Source of the DNA: Actinoalloteichus_B caeruleus
Lineage (GTDB): Bacteria > Actinomycetota > Actinomycetes > Mycobacteriales > Pseudonocardiaceae
Length of the DNA stretch: 64,000 nt
Assembly (NCBI RefSeq): GCF_000718005.1
Contig: NZ_JODV01000007.1
Strand: one strand, 5' to 3'
Shown here: positions 25,095-33,745 of the stretch, piece after piece
How positions within the stretch are numbered: the stretch's first letter is position 1
Layout: each line of letters starts with the position of its first letter
Translations under genes and position numbers: made by a program
Notes under the pieces: model-generated
Told to the model about the DNA's origin: nothing
What the model saw: the letters and a program-made list of their open reading frames with translations, nothing else
Databases searched by the model: none

Positions 25095-25482
25095 ACGCCT
25101 CGCACCCGCTACATCTCGGAATTCGGGCCGGTCGGCCCCCACGGAGAGTAGACGCGCCTTGACGCGGGAGGTTGCGCCGCCGCCGGCACCAACCAGGCGG
25201 TGCTCCCCGTCGAGGTGGCACATCAAGCACCATCGGATGCGCGTTCCGGCCCAGCTCAGGTGCCGTACAGCCGGCCTCGACCGGTCGAGTTCCGACCCGT
25301 GGGCTCCCGGGGGCAGTGGGCGCGCGCCCCACCCGGCACCGGTGGACGCGGCCGCGCCGCGAACGGCGGGTGAGTCGCGGCGCGGTCCTTCCGCTTTCTC
25401 CGTCCAGCGGGTGGAATTGGGCGGGCCCCGCGGCGACCCCGAGGCGGTCCGACACCGACGCCGACACCGACAGGAGGACCCC
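25095..25482. other. intergenic region between the LCP gene and tryptophan dioxygenase
   Basis: About 390 bases between divergent genes. It should carry promoters for both. I see no clear -10/-35 pair or operator, only the AGGAGG ribosome binding site of the dioxygenase at its right end. Confidence 0.4.
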
Positions 25483-26319
25483 ATGCCGGTCGACGACGAA
25501 TCCGAACCGAGGCTCGACTTCGGCGGAGCCACCCCGTACGAGGACTACGTGCGCGCATCCGTGCTGACCAGCCTCCAGCAACCCCGCTCCGGCGACCCGG
25601 CCGAGATGGCGTTCCTGGTCACCACCCAGGTGATGGAGCTCTGGTTCCGCCTGCTGACGCACGAGTGGGACCACGCGAGACGGGCGCTCCGGGATGACGA
25701 CGTGGCCACGGGCGTGACCTCGTTGCGGAGGAGCCTTCCGACCCTCGCGGCGCTGGTCGCCTCCTGGCAGCCGATCGCCTGGCTCACCCCGACCCAGTTC
25801 AACTCCTACCGGTCGGCGTTGGGCGAGGGGTCGGGTTTCCAGTCCGCGCAGTACCGGCACCTGGAGTTCGTGCTAGGAGACCGCTCGACGAACTTCCTCA
25901 CCCCGCACCGGGCCGATCCGGTGGCCCACGCCAGCCTGGAACGGGAGCTGGCGACCCCGAGCCTGTACGACGAGGCCCTCCGGCTGCTGCACCGTCGCGG
26001 CCACCGCCTCCCCGCGTCGGTGCTCGACCGCGAGCCCTCGCTGCGCCACGAGCACACGGAGGCCGTCGAACGCGCCTGGGCCGACATCTACCGCGCGGAG
26101 GGCACGGCCGACGAGGAGCGAGATCTCCTCTCGCTCGGCGAGGTGCTCACCGACGTGGCGGAGGGGGTGTGGCGGTGGCGGCAGGACCACCTGATGGCGA
26201 CCCGGCGGGCGATGGGTGACAAGACTGGTACCGGTGGCTCCTCGGGGGTCGCCTGGTTGACGAAGCGAGCGGCTCGGCCGGTGTTCCCCGAACTCTGGTC
26301 CGCGCGAGGAAGGGTGTGA
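25483..26319 (+). CDS. kynA: tryptophan 2,3-dioxygenase
   Basis: A 278-residue haem dioxygenase that opens the indole ring of L-tryptophan to N-formylkynurenine, the first step of the kynurenine pathway. Family marks are YEDYVRASVLTSLQQP near the N-terminus, FLVTTQVMELWFRLLTHEWDHA, LTPTQFNSYRSALGEGSGFQSAQYRHLEFVLG, and WRWRQDHLMATRRAMGDKTGTGGSSGVAWL near the end with the haem-side His. Length matches bacterial enzymes. The ATG has AGGAGG five bases upstream. It is translationally coupled to kynureninase (GTGA overlap). No formamidase (kynB) lies next to it, so that step must be supplied elsewhere or occur spontaneously. Confidence 0.93.
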   Translation: MPVDDESEPRLDFGGATPYEDYVRASVLTSLQQPRSGDPAEMAFLVTTQVMELWFRLLTHEWDHARRALRDDDVATGVTSLRRSLPTLAALVASWQPIAWLTPTQFNSYRSALGEGSGFQSAQYRHLEFVLGDRSTNFLTPHRADPVAHASLERELATPSLYDEALRLLHRRGHRLPASVLDREPSLRHEHTEAVERAWADIYRAEGTADEERDLLSLGEVLTDVAEGVWRWRQDHLMATRRAMGDKTGTGGSSGVAWLTKRAARPVFPELWSARGRV

Positions 26320-27584
26320 GGCACGTGGTGCCACAGCGAGTGGCTGACGGCCGGGACACGTCGGTCGCGGGGCTGGCCGCACGGGCGGCCGCCGCGGACA
26401 CGGCCGACCCGCTGGCCCACCTCCGCGACCAGTTCGACCTGGACGAGGAGCTCGTGTACCTCGACGGCAACTCGCTCGGGGCGCTTCCCACCTCGGTCCC
26501 GAGCCGCCTGCGCGAGGTCGTCGAGCAGGAGTGGGGCCGGGGCCTGATCCGGTCGTGGCGCGACGCCGGGTGGTGGGACGCCCCGGAACGGGTGGGGGAC
26601 CGGATCGCACCGCTCGTCGGCGCGGCTCCCGGCCAGATCGTGGTGGGCGACTCCACGAGCGTCAACGTGTTCCGCCTGACCGTCGCGGGGCTGCGGGCGG
26701 CGGTCGGGCGGGACCCGCGTCGAACCGAACTCCTCGTCGACGGGACCACGTTCCCCACGGACGGCTACCTCGCGGAGTCCGCGGCCCGGCTCACCGGGGC
26801 AACACTGGTGCCGTGCCACCCCTCGGAGCTCGTGGACCGCCTCGACGACCGCACCGGGCTGGTGCTGCTCAACCACGTCGACTACCGCACCGGCGAGTTG
26901 TGGGACCTCCCCGCGCTCACCGCCGCCGCCCGGGGAGCGGGCGCCCTGACCCTCTGGGACCTCTCGCACAGCGCGGGAGCCCTGCCGGTCGGACTGGACC
27001 GGGCCGAGGTCGACCTCGCCGTGGGCTGCGGCTACAAGTACCTGAACGGCGGCCCGGGCGCGCCGGCCTTCTGCTATGCCAGCTCCGACCTCCAGGACCG
27101 GCTCGACCAACCGCTGGCCGGCTGGTGCTCGCACGCCGACCCCTTCGGCATGGAGCCGGAGTACCGGGCGGCCAAGGGGGCGACCCGCCTCCGCACCGGT
27201 ACGCCCGAGATCCTCTCCCTGCTCTCGCTCGACGCGGCGCTGGACGTGTGGGCGGACGTGGACCTCGCCGAGGTCCGGCGGAAGAGCCTGGCCCTCACCG
27301 ACTTCTTCGTGTCCTGCCTCGACGCCCTGGCGCCACCGGGCTCGTTCCGCCTCCTGACGCCCCGTGAGGACGGACGACGCGGGAGCCAGGTGGCGTTGGA
27401 GTGCGACGACGCGCGGGCGGTGATGGCGACGCTGGAACGCCAGGGGGTCATCGGGGACCACCGCCCGCCGAACGTCTGCCGATTCGGCTTCGCGCCGCTG
27501 TACACGCGGTTCGTCGACGCGCTCACCGCCGCCGACGCGCTCTCCACCTGTCTGCGGGCACGGGTCGGCGTCGGTCGCGCCTGA
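26316..27584 (+). CDS. kynU: kynureninase
   Basis: A 422-residue PLP enzyme that cleaves kynurenine to anthranilate and alanine. Conserved segments are YLDGNSLGALP near residue 48, RDAGWWDAPERVGD, VGDSTSVNVFRLT, then LLVDGTTFPTDGYLAES, and LWDLSHSAGALPV with the PLP-binding Asp. The Schiff-base lysine is in GCGYKYLNGGPGAPAF, and RLRTGTPEILSL follows. The GTG start overlaps the dioxygenase stop. Together the two genes convert tryptophan to anthranilate, which could feed catabolism, NAD or secondary metabolite synthesis, or be recycled to tryptophan. A stand-alone trpF lies 2 kb downstream. Confidence 0.93.
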   Translation: MRHVVPQRVADGRDTSVAGLAARAAAADTADPLAHLRDQFDLDEELVYLDGNSLGALPTSVPSRLREVVEQEWGRGLIRSWRDAGWWDAPERVGDRIAPLVGAAPGQIVVGDSTSVNVFRLTVAGLRAAVGRDPRRTELLVDGTTFPTDGYLAESAARLTGATLVPCHPSELVDRLDDRTGLVLLNHVDYRTGELWDLPALTAAARGAGALTLWDLSHSAGALPVGLDRAEVDLAVGCGYKYLNGGPGAPAFCYASSDLQDRLDQPLAGWCSHADPFGMEPEYRAAKGATRLRTGTPEILSLLSLDAALDVWADVDLAEVRRKSLALTDFFVSCLDALAPPGSFRLLTPREDGRRGSQVALECDDARAVMATLERQGVIGDHRPPNVCRFGFAPLYTRFVDALTAADALSTCLRARVGVGRA

Positions 27585-27593
27585 GGCGAGGAA

Positions 27594-27634
27594 CGGTCGC
27601 CGGACGCCCCGCCACGGGTGGCGGGTCCGGCGAC
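27594..27634. terminator. terminator between kynureninase and the DivIVA-like gene
   Basis: GGTCGCCGGA, CCCGCCA, a short loop, then the complements TGGCGGG and TCCGGCGACC make a long GC stem followed by CCCCTT. It lies between the convergent stops and can end transcription from either side. Confidence 0.75.
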
Positions 27635-27639
27635 CCCCT

Positions 27640-28908
27640 TCAGCGGCGCGACTTCGCCGGACGCCGAGACCGGGCGCGTGCGTTGCGGTTCTTCTTCGCC
27701 GACTGCGCGGCGAGCGACTTCCCGGGTTGTTGCCGCGCGGGCGGGGCGTCGTCGTCCCCCTCCTCAGCGGCCTCGTCCGTCACCGCGCCGGGGGCCTGGT
27801 CCCGGCTGGCGGGTCCCGTCGTGGCCCGGGCGGGGAGGTCCGCCGGCGGGGAGGCACCCACCGTTCCCTGCTCGGCGGGGGGTGTTGGGCGAGCATCCGA
27901 GGGCTGCCGCGACGGCCGGGCGGCGTCCCGGCGCTCCGGCAGGACGTGGACGCTGTCCGCCGCCTGGTCGAGCAGTCGCCGGGCCACCTCGAACTGGGCG
28001 AGCGCGGAACGCTGGGCGTCCCGGACCTCGTCCTCCCTGTCCTGGGCGTGGCGCAGTCGGTTCTCGACGTGGTCGTCGACCTGCCTGGTCCTGGCGTGGA
28101 GGCGTCGTTCGACCTCGGCCTCGTGCTCGCGCAGTCTCCGCGCCGCGTCGCTGCGCCGCTTGGCCATCGCGATCTCGAAGTCCTTCTCCACCTGGCGTCG
28201 CCTGGCGGCGGAGGAGGACTCGATGTGGGTGCACCTGCGGGTGGCCTCGGCGACCATCCCCTCCGCGGTCGCGGTCGCCTCCGCGACCATCCGCTCCGCG
28301 GTGGTGGTGGCCTCGGCCACCGTCTGCTCCGCGGCGGCCGTCGCGTCGGAGACCCGCTGTTCGGCCTTGGCCTTCGCGTCCGCGAGGACCGCCTCCGCCT
28401 CGGCCAACATGCCGGCGTACCGGCGTTCGTACTCCCTGGCCATGTCGGCGACACGGCGCTCGTAGTCCCGCTCGACCTGGCGGCGGTGCTCCTCCTGGCC
28501 GGCGACGAGTCCTTCGTACTCCCGGCAGAGGTCGTCGCGTTCGCGCTCCGCCTCCGCCCTGCGGTTGACGACGTACTCGTCGGCCTGGGCCCGCAGCGCG
28601 TCCGCCTCGGACTCGGCCAGGGCGAGCATCCGCTGGAGGCGTTCACTCAGCGTCGCGGCGCTGACCGGCTCCTGGACCATGCGGTCGGCGGCCTCCCGCG
28701 CCTGGTCCAGGTCCCGCCGGGTGAGTTCCAGGCTGTTCCGTAAATCGGCGCACTGCGATAACGCGGCGTCCCGGTCGGCCGCGATTATGCGCAGGTCGCC
28801 CTCCAGCGACCGAACGTAATCCAGGACCTGGGTTCTGTGGAAACCGCGATAGACGACGTCGAAGGGCGGGTTGAGAGGGATCAGTTCTCCATCCTCTTCG
28901 CGCGCCAT
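27640..28908 (-). CDS. DivIVA-domain coiled-coil protein
   Basis: A 422-residue protein. Residues 15-60 (FDVVYRGFHRTQVLDYVRSL) carry a DivIVA-type membrane-targeting start. An almost continuous coiled coil follows to about 310, and then a Pro-rich, finally Lys/Arg-rich tail (NRNARARSRRPAKSRR). The stretch 170-215 is built of 11-residue Ala/Glu/Thr repeats (such as AEQTVAEATTT), as in filament-forming coiled coils of polar growth in actinomycetes. It could be a cytoskeletal or polarisome protein related to Wag31, Scy or FilP, but it matches none exactly. The ATG at 28908 lies six bases after a TAGAAT hexamer, which points to a leaderless mRNA. Confidence 0.78.
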   Translation of the reverse strand: MAREEDGELIPLNPPFDVVYRGFHRTQVLDYVRSLEGDLRIIAADRDAALSQCADLRNSLELTRRDLDQAREAADRMVQEPVSAATLSERLQRMLALAESEADALRAQADEYVVNRRAEAERERDDLCREYEGLVAGQEEHRRQVERDYERRVADMAREYERRYAGMLAEAEAVLADAKAKAEQRVSDATAAAEQTVAEATTTAERMVAEATATAEGMVAEATRRCTHIESSSAARRRQVEKDFEIAMAKRRSDAARRLREHEAEVERRLHARTRQVDDHVENRLRHAQDREDEVRDAQRSALAQFEVARRLLDQAADSVHVLPERRDAARPSRQPSDARPTPPAEQGTVGASPPADLPARATTGPASRDQAPGAVTDEAAEEGDDDAPPARQQPGKSLAAQSAKKNRNARARSRRPAKSRR

Positions 28909-28914
28909 CGCACG

Positions 28915-28920
28915 ATTCTA
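28915..28920 (-). promoter_or_regulatory. -10 element of the DivIVA-like gene (leaderless type)
   Basis: TAGAAT on the minus strand, a near-perfect -10 hexamer, ends exactly six bases before the ATG. Transcription would begin at or next to the start codon. No ribosome binding site is present. A -35 element is not obvious. Confidence 0.6.
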
Positions 28921-29686
28921 ACACCGTCGACGATTCCCGTTGTGCCTCCACCGAGCGGAGCGACCGGAGCGGCCGGGGGCGGTCCGTCCCGGAGGAGTCA
29001 CGACGCGACGACCAGGCGAGATCACGTCGCGATCACGGCAGAGCGGACATCGGCCACATCGGGTGCGGTCCTGACGAATGATCCATAACCCGGCCGGGGG
29101 ACCGCTCGGCCGACGACGGCCACCACCCGGGGCTCGAGCGATCGACTCACCCGGTTCCCGGGCGGCCCGCCCCCGGAATGGGGGACACTCCACGGGATGT
29201 CGCGGTCGATCAGGTGTTCGAAGGCGACGGGCGCGTCGACGGCGCCCCTCCCCCACACAGGGTGACGGCGTCCCGGCCCGGCACCGCGCCGAGCACGGGC
29301 GCGCCCATCCCGGCCACGGGGCGGCACGAGCCGAGGAGCGCACGCCGCCCATTTCCGGAGAAACGGCGTCCCGTTATCGAGAAAGGGCGGAGCGCGAAAC
29401 GTGATCCGGTTCCGGCGGCGGCGGAAAACCCGCGACCGCTCGCCCGCCACGAGAACCCGCACGACTCCTCGACGGATTGTTCCCAGCCGGCGCGGGGACC
29501 TGCCCGACCCGTTTCCGCATCCCGTCGGCGGAGGTGTTTTCCGAGGAACGGGTCCGACCACGAATGGGGTTGGCATTCCCATTCCCGTCCGCTGGGGTGC
29601 GGGCCCCGAGACCGGGCGCCCCGAGAGGACGGGTCCCCGGGATTCGGGAGCCGGACCGGGCGCCACCGGGTTCCGCCCGGTGGCAC
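28921..29686. other. long intergenic region between the DivIVA-like gene and trpF
   Basis: About 770 bases between divergent genes. Frames exist on both strands but are Arg/Pro/Gly-rich and lack start signals. I see no hairpin or repeat that stands out. Confidence 0.4.
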
Positions 29687-29692
29687 TAGGCT
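29687..29692 (+). promoter_or_regulatory. -10 element of trpF (leaderless type)
   Basis: TAGGCT ends six bases before the GTG start of trpF, and no Shine-Dalgarno sequence fits in between. The same hexamer and spacing recur at 45761-45766. Confidence 0.6.
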
Positions 29693-29698
29693 TGGGGG

Positions 29699-30316
29699 GT
29701 GTTCGTCAAGATCTGTGGGCTCACGACCGAGGCCGCGGTCGAGGTGGCGGTGTCCTCGGGAGCGGACGCGATCGGTTTCGTGTTGACCGAGAGCCCGCGC
29801 CAGCTCGCGCCCGGACGGGTGCGTGAGCTCGCCGAACTGGTTCCCCCCGAGGTGCTCACCGTCGGAGTGGTCCGGGGTGTGTCCGCAGCCGGTGCGCGCG
29901 CACTGGCGGTGGAGTCCGGGGTCGGCGCGCTCCAGCTCCACGGCGACTACCCGGCGTCGGCCTTCGACGAGGTGCGCGACCTCCCCGTTCGGCTGGTGCG
30001 GGCCGTGCCGATCGACTCGGTTCGCGGTGGTCCCGCCGACGGCGAGGAACCCCGGGCGGACCTGCTGCTGGTCGACTCCCCGGTCGCGGGCTCCGGCGAG
30101 AGCTGGGACTGGTCCCCGACCGACGCGGAACTCCTCGCGGGCCGGCGGTGGCTGCTCGCGGGTGGACTTCGCCCCGGCAACGTCGGAACCGCCGTCCGGG
30201 TGCTCCGCCCCTGGGGTGTGGACGTCTCCAGCGGCGTGGAGCGCGAACGGGGTGTGAAGGACCACCTCCTGATCGAGGAGTTCGTCCGCGCGGCGCGCGC
30301 CGCCGCCACCGACTGA
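29699..30316 (+). CDS. trpF: phosphoribosylanthranilate isomerase
   Basis: A 205-residue TIM-barrel enzyme converting N-(5'-phosphoribosyl)anthranilate to the deoxyribulose form in tryptophan synthesis. The start MFVKICGLT carries the catalytic Cys. Other marks are GADAIGFVLTESPRQLAPG, LQLHGD, LLVDSPVAGSG with the catalytic Asp, LLAGGLRPGNVGTAV and GVDVSSGVERERGVKDHLLI at the phosphate site. It is alone, not in a trp operon. Many actinobacteria have no trpF and use the dual-function PriA instead, so a dedicated gene is notable. It appears to be translated from a leaderless mRNA, with TAGGCT six bases before the GTG. Confidence 0.92.
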   Translation: MFVKICGLTTEAAVEVAVSSGADAIGFVLTESPRQLAPGRVRELAELVPPEVLTVGVVRGVSAAGARALAVESGVGALQLHGDYPASAFDEVRDLPVRLVRAVPIDSVRGGPADGEEPRADLLLVDSPVAGSGESWDWSPTDAELLAGRRWLLAGGLRPGNVGTAVRVLRPWGVDVSSGVERERGVKDHLLIEEFVRAARAAATD

Positions 30317-30409
30317 CCTCGGGACCAGCGCGCGGCGGAGCACGCCCTACCGGCCCGGTCGCGGGGAGCGGCCGGAACGGGGCCGTCGCCCGCGCCCCGG
30401 CCGCCGGTC

Positions 30410-31201
30410 TCAGTCGCCGCCGCCCGCTACCACGGCTCCATCCAGGTCCCAGACCCGCAGCCGGCCGCACATCCCGTATCCGCGGGGACCGGTCCTCGGG
30501 AGCACCGAACGCACCCGCGCGTCCCTGAGGTGGGGGCCGCGCCCGCTGGCCAGGTCCGCCAACGCGCGCCCGGTGTGATCCGCCTGGGCGGCCGCGCCCC
30601 GCTCCCACCTCGACCGCCACTCGTCGATCCTGGGCGCCACGAGGCGGGCCGCCGCGTCGTGCAGTGGTTCCAGCGCGCCAGGGCCCTCGGCGCGAACCCG
30701 CTCCCGCAGCTCCAGGTAGCCGCTGACGGCGAGATCGCGGCGGGCGCGGGCGGCCAGCGCGGCGGGGCTGTCGAGGTCCTCGGGTCCCTCGTCGGGTGCC
30801 GGGGCGGGGATGCGGTGCGCGTCGGCGTACCGCGCCCCGTCCGCCAGCACCTCGGCGGGGAAGGTGAGGACCGCGTCACCTGCCTCCGGAAGCCCGGCGT
30901 TCTGCATGACGACGAGGATCTCCAGGTCACCACTGAGGTTGACCAGCCGGTGCACCGTCCCCGGGGTGAACCACAACAGGGTCCCCCTGGTCAGCGGGGT
31001 CTCCTGGTATCCATCGGCGCCGAGCGTCTCCAGCCGGCCCTCGCCGGACAGCACGACGTAGCCCTCGCTCGAGGCCGTGTGCAGGTGCGGCGACCCGCCC
31101 CGCCGGCCGTCCTCGGCCGGCCAGTCGTACACGCGGAGGTGGGAGACGGCCGTCGCGCCGGGGAAGCCCTCGGCGGCCCCGGGCTCGATCCCGCCAGTCA
31201 C
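30410..31201 (-). CDS. cupin-domain protein of carbohydrate metabolism
   Basis: A 263-residue protein with an N-terminal cupin (about residues 15-110). It shows SPHLHTASSEGYVVLSGEGRLE (first metal-binding motif) and LLWFTPGTVHRLVNLSGDLEILVVMQNAGLPE (second). The helical C-terminal 140 residues are Arg/Glu-rich and of unknown fold. Single-cupin proteins like this are often sugar isomerases or ligand sensors. The GTG overlaps the stop of the PmoA-like gene (GTGA), so it is the last gene of a leftward set with the Gfo/Idh/MocA oxidoreductase. A role in handling an unusual sugar or sugar acid is inferred from those neighbours. Confidence 0.72.
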   Translation of the reverse strand: MTGGIEPGAAEGFPGATAVSHLRVYDWPAEDGRRGGSPHLHTASSEGYVVLSGEGRLETLGADGYQETPLTRGTLLWFTPGTVHRLVNLSGDLEILVVMQNAGLPEAGDAVLTFPAEVLADGARYADAHRIPAPAPDEGPEDLDSPAALAARARRDLAVSGYLELRERVRAEGPGALEPLHDAAARLVAPRIDEWRSRWERGAAAQADHTGRALADLASGRGPHLRDARVRSVLPRTGPRGYGMCGRLRVWDLDGAVVAGGGD

Positions 31202-32304
31202 CGCTGGCCCCCCTCGTCCGACGCGAGCGAGGCGAGCGCGCTGACCCCGGCCTCGGCCAGACGAGCGCAGCCGTCCTGTCCCCGGTCCCCGTCCGCGATC
31301 ACGACGGCGTAGCGCAGGGTGAGCCCCGCCCCCGGGTCGAGGTCGACTTCGGTGGAGAAGAAGGGAGCGGGGCAGACCGCCGCGAAGGGGTCCGACCGGA
31401 GGAACCACCGGGTGGGTCCGCCGGCCCCGGTGGCCGCCGCGTTGGACTCGTCGTCGACGAAGGTGAGCGTCGACCACCTGCCGTGGTCGTCGTGTTGGCC
31501 GACGAACGCCGCCCACGGCGCCCGTTCGCCCATGAGTTCGTCGGCTCCGGTGGTGCCGGGCAGCTCGATGCGCCCACCCGTGAAGGATCGGGGCCCCCGC
31601 CAGAAGAAACCGCCGTAGCCCGCGTTCTCCCTGCCCTTGGTGGTGGGGCTGCCGAAGGCGACGGCATCGGCTCCGAGGTTGGTCATCGTCGACTCGAAGG
31701 CCAGCGCCCAGGCGTCGACCTCCGGAGCGAGCCCGACCGCGAAGCGGCGGTGTTCGGCGATCCTCGGCACGCCCTGTTGGGTGTGCCAGCGCAGCGCCTC
31801 CTCGACGACGGCGGTGCCCCGGGTGAGCTCGGCCCGGGCGAAGCCCTCGTGGTCCATCGACCCGTCGTTGTCCAGCTGCTGGTAACCGCTGCCCGTCACG
31901 TAGGTGGGGCCGCCCCAGAAGTTGTCCTCGCCGACGTGCGGCAGTGACCAGGCGATGCCCCGGTGCCACACGTGGTCGTGCGGGCGGAACAGGCTGACCA
32001 GGTCACCGCCGAGCGTCCGCAGCGGGTGGAAGAACGGTCGGGGGGACTCCAGTTGGACGTCCCAGGGCCGGTAGACGTAGCGGACGATCTCCCGACCGTC
32101 CACGGTCACCTGGAGCGAGCGCTCCGCGTCGTGGTGGAGGCCGAGGCCGGCCGGGGCTGGTTCTGTCGAGGTGGGCAGTGGCCGGTGTCCGGAGGCAGGT
32201 TGCTCCGGACGGGGGCTGGCGTACTCGGTGCGCACGGACGGCTCGCCTCCGCTGGTCGGGTCGGTGCTCTCGGTGTTCGGGTCCGGGGTCCCGGGGGCGG
32301 TCAT
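31198..32304 (-). CDS. PmoA-like (DUF6807) family protein
   Basis: A 368-residue protein of the PmoA/DUF6807 group. The name comes from a weak match to methane oxygenase and does not describe the function. Typical segments are RYVYRPWDVQLESPRPFFHPLRTLGGD, FRPHDHVWHRGIAWSLPHVGEDNFWGGPTYV, and NAGYGGFFWRGPRSF. The His-rich HDHVWHRG suggests metal or sugar binding. These proteins commonly sit beside Gfo/Idh/MocA oxidoreductases in gene sets for plant sugar degradation, as here. The first 50 residues are Pro/Ser/Thr-rich, so the true start could be slightly downstream of the ATG at 32304. It is coupled to the cupin gene. Confidence 0.78.
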   Translation of the reverse strand: MTAPGTPDPNTESTDPTSGGEPSVRTEYASPRPEQPASGHRPLPTSTEPAPAGLGLHHDAERSLQVTVDGREIVRYVYRPWDVQLESPRPFFHPLRTLGGDLVSLFRPHDHVWHRGIAWSLPHVGEDNFWGGPTYVTGSGYQQLDNDGSMDHEGFARAELTRGTAVVEEALRWHTQQGVPRIAEHRRFAVGLAPEVDAWALAFESTMTNLGADAVAFGSPTTKGRENAGYGGFFWRGPRSFTGGRIELPGTTGADELMGERAPWAAFVGQHDDHGRWSTLTFVDDESNAAATGAGGPTRWFLRSDPFAAVCPAPFFSTEVDLDPGAGLTLRYAVVIADGDRGQDGCARLAEAGVSALASLASDEGGQR

Positions 32305-32329
32305 CACCCGGGGAACGCTCTGGTCCGCT

Positions 32330-32383
32330 GGTGCCGGGGTGCCGGGGTGCCGGGTGGCGGGGTGCCGGGGTGCCTGGTGGCGG
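32330..32383. repeat. short GC-rich direct repeat array
   Basis: GGTGCCGG occurs three times in direct succession, followed by GTGGCGG, GGTGCCGG, GGTGCCTG and GTGGCGG again. The 54-base array lies in the leader between the putative operator at 32438 and the PmoA-like start codon. Confidence 0.75.
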
Positions 32384-32437
32384 TCCGTACGGACGCGCTC
32401 GCCCCGCGCCAGACCCCTCTCGGGACGGATGTCAGGC

Positions 32438-32451
32438 GGACAACGCTTTCC
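32438..32451. promoter_or_regulatory. possible LacI-type operator
   Basis: GGACAACGCTTTCC is an imperfect palindrome with the central CG typical of LacI-family operators. It overlaps the stop codon of the oxidoreductase gene and lies 134 bases before the PmoA-like start. No lacI-type gene is in the window, so the regulator is unknown. Confidence 0.4.
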
Positions 32452-33539
32452 TAGGGAGCTGGCCACGGCACCGCGCCACCGCTCATCCGGCCGTGGAAGG
32501 GGTGGCCGTCGGTGATCTCGCCCCGGCGGACCGGCGTGCCGGTGAAGGACGAGGCGTAGATCGCCGCCACCAGTTCCAGGGTGGACCGCGAGTCGGCGGC
32601 CGACACGGGGAGCGGCAGGCCGCCCTCGTGGGCCGTCAGCAGCGCGTCGAACTGGGCGCGGTGCCCACTGGCCACGTCCTCGTCCCCGGTGTCCCACGCC
32701 GCGCGCACCTCCGCCTCCCGCCCCGGCGCCGGGGTGACCCGCCAGTCCTGGTCCTGGTACCCGTACAGGTGCTCCACCTCGACGGTCGCGTGTTCGAGGT
32801 CGAACCGCAGGTAGCTCGTCTCCCTGGGCGACAGCAGCGAGTTCACCACGGTGGCCACGGCACCGTTCTCGAAGCGCACGAGGGCGCAGGACACGTCCTC
32901 GGTGGCCGTGGGGCGCGCCTTCCGGTCGGCGACGGCGGTGACCTCGGCCCACTCGCCCAGCACGGAGAGCAGGAGGTCCATCTGGTGGATGCCGTGGCCC
33001 ATCGTGGGACCACCGCCCTCGATCTCCCAGTTCCCGCGCCACGGCACCGCGAAGTACTCGTCAGGCCGATACCAGAGCGTGTGGCAGACCGCCACGAGCG
33101 GCCTGCCGAGGTCACCGGCCTCGACCAGGCGGCGCAGCCGCAGCGCGGCGCTGCCGAAGCGGTGTTGGAAGACGGTGGCGAACCGGGCCCCGCCGGCCCG
33201 CTCGGCGGCCAGGATGTCGTCGAGTTCGGCCAGCGAGAGGGTCGGGGGTTTCTCGCACAGCACCGGGACACCCGCCGACAGGCAGGCGATGGCCTGCTGG
33301 TGGTGCGCCCCAGGGGGCGTGCAGAGGTGGACGAGGTCGGGTGCCGCCTCCCGCAACGCCGTGGCCAGGTCGGTGTACCGGTTCTCGATGCCCCACCGCT
33401 CGGCGAACTCGTCGAGCCGCCCCTGGTCCACGTCGACCGCGGCGACCAGTTCCGCACGCTCGGCCAGCCCGCTGAGCCCGTCGGCATGGGCGTGGGCGAT
33501 GCCCCCCGTGCCGACGATGGCGATACGCGTTCGTCCCAT
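32451..33539 (-). CDS. Gfo/Idh/MocA family oxidoreductase
   Basis: A 362-residue NAD(P)-dependent oxidoreductase acting on a sugar or polyol. The Rossmann start reads RIAIVGTGGIAHAHADGL. The family's central motif is VPVLCEKPPTLSLAELD with the catalytic Lys in EKP. The substrate domain includes FQHRFGSAALRLR, NWEIEGGGPTMGHGIHQMDLLLSVLG (the G-x-x-x-D-H-like catalytic part) and FENGAVATVVNSLLSP. Substrate is not predictable from sequence. Context with a PmoA-like protein and a cupin, next to the xylose operon, suggests a plant-derived sugar. AAAGGA lies just before the ATG. Confidence 0.88.
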   Translation of the reverse strand: MGRTRIAIVGTGGIAHAHADGLSGLAERAELVAAVDVDQGRLDEFAERWGIENRYTDLATALREAAPDLVHLCTPPGAHHQQAIACLSAGVPVLCEKPPTLSLAELDDILAAERAGGARFATVFQHRFGSAALRLRRLVEAGDLGRPLVAVCHTLWYRPDEYFAVPWRGNWEIEGGGPTMGHGIHQMDLLLSVLGEWAEVTAVADRKARPTATEDVSCALVRFENGAVATVVNSLLSPRETSYLRFDLEHATVEVEHLYGYQDQDWRVTPAPGREAEVRAAWDTGDEDVASGHRAQFDALLTAHEGGLPLPVSAADSRSTLELVAAIYASSFTGTPVRRGEITDGHPFHGRMSGGAVPWPAP

Positions 33540-33745
33540 CGTTCCTTTGTTTCACACCGACGTGGGAACGGACCGACCACGGCGGGACACGCGGCCGGTG
33601 CCGGCCACGAGCGGCGCGCCGGCGGCCCGGTTCCGCCGCGCCCGCCCGCGCCCGGAGCCGCTGGAACGAACGTCCCGGTGCCGCGGGTGGCCGACACCGC
33701 GACGGTCCCGAACCCGCATCGGCCCACCACCCGGGGTGCGCGAGG

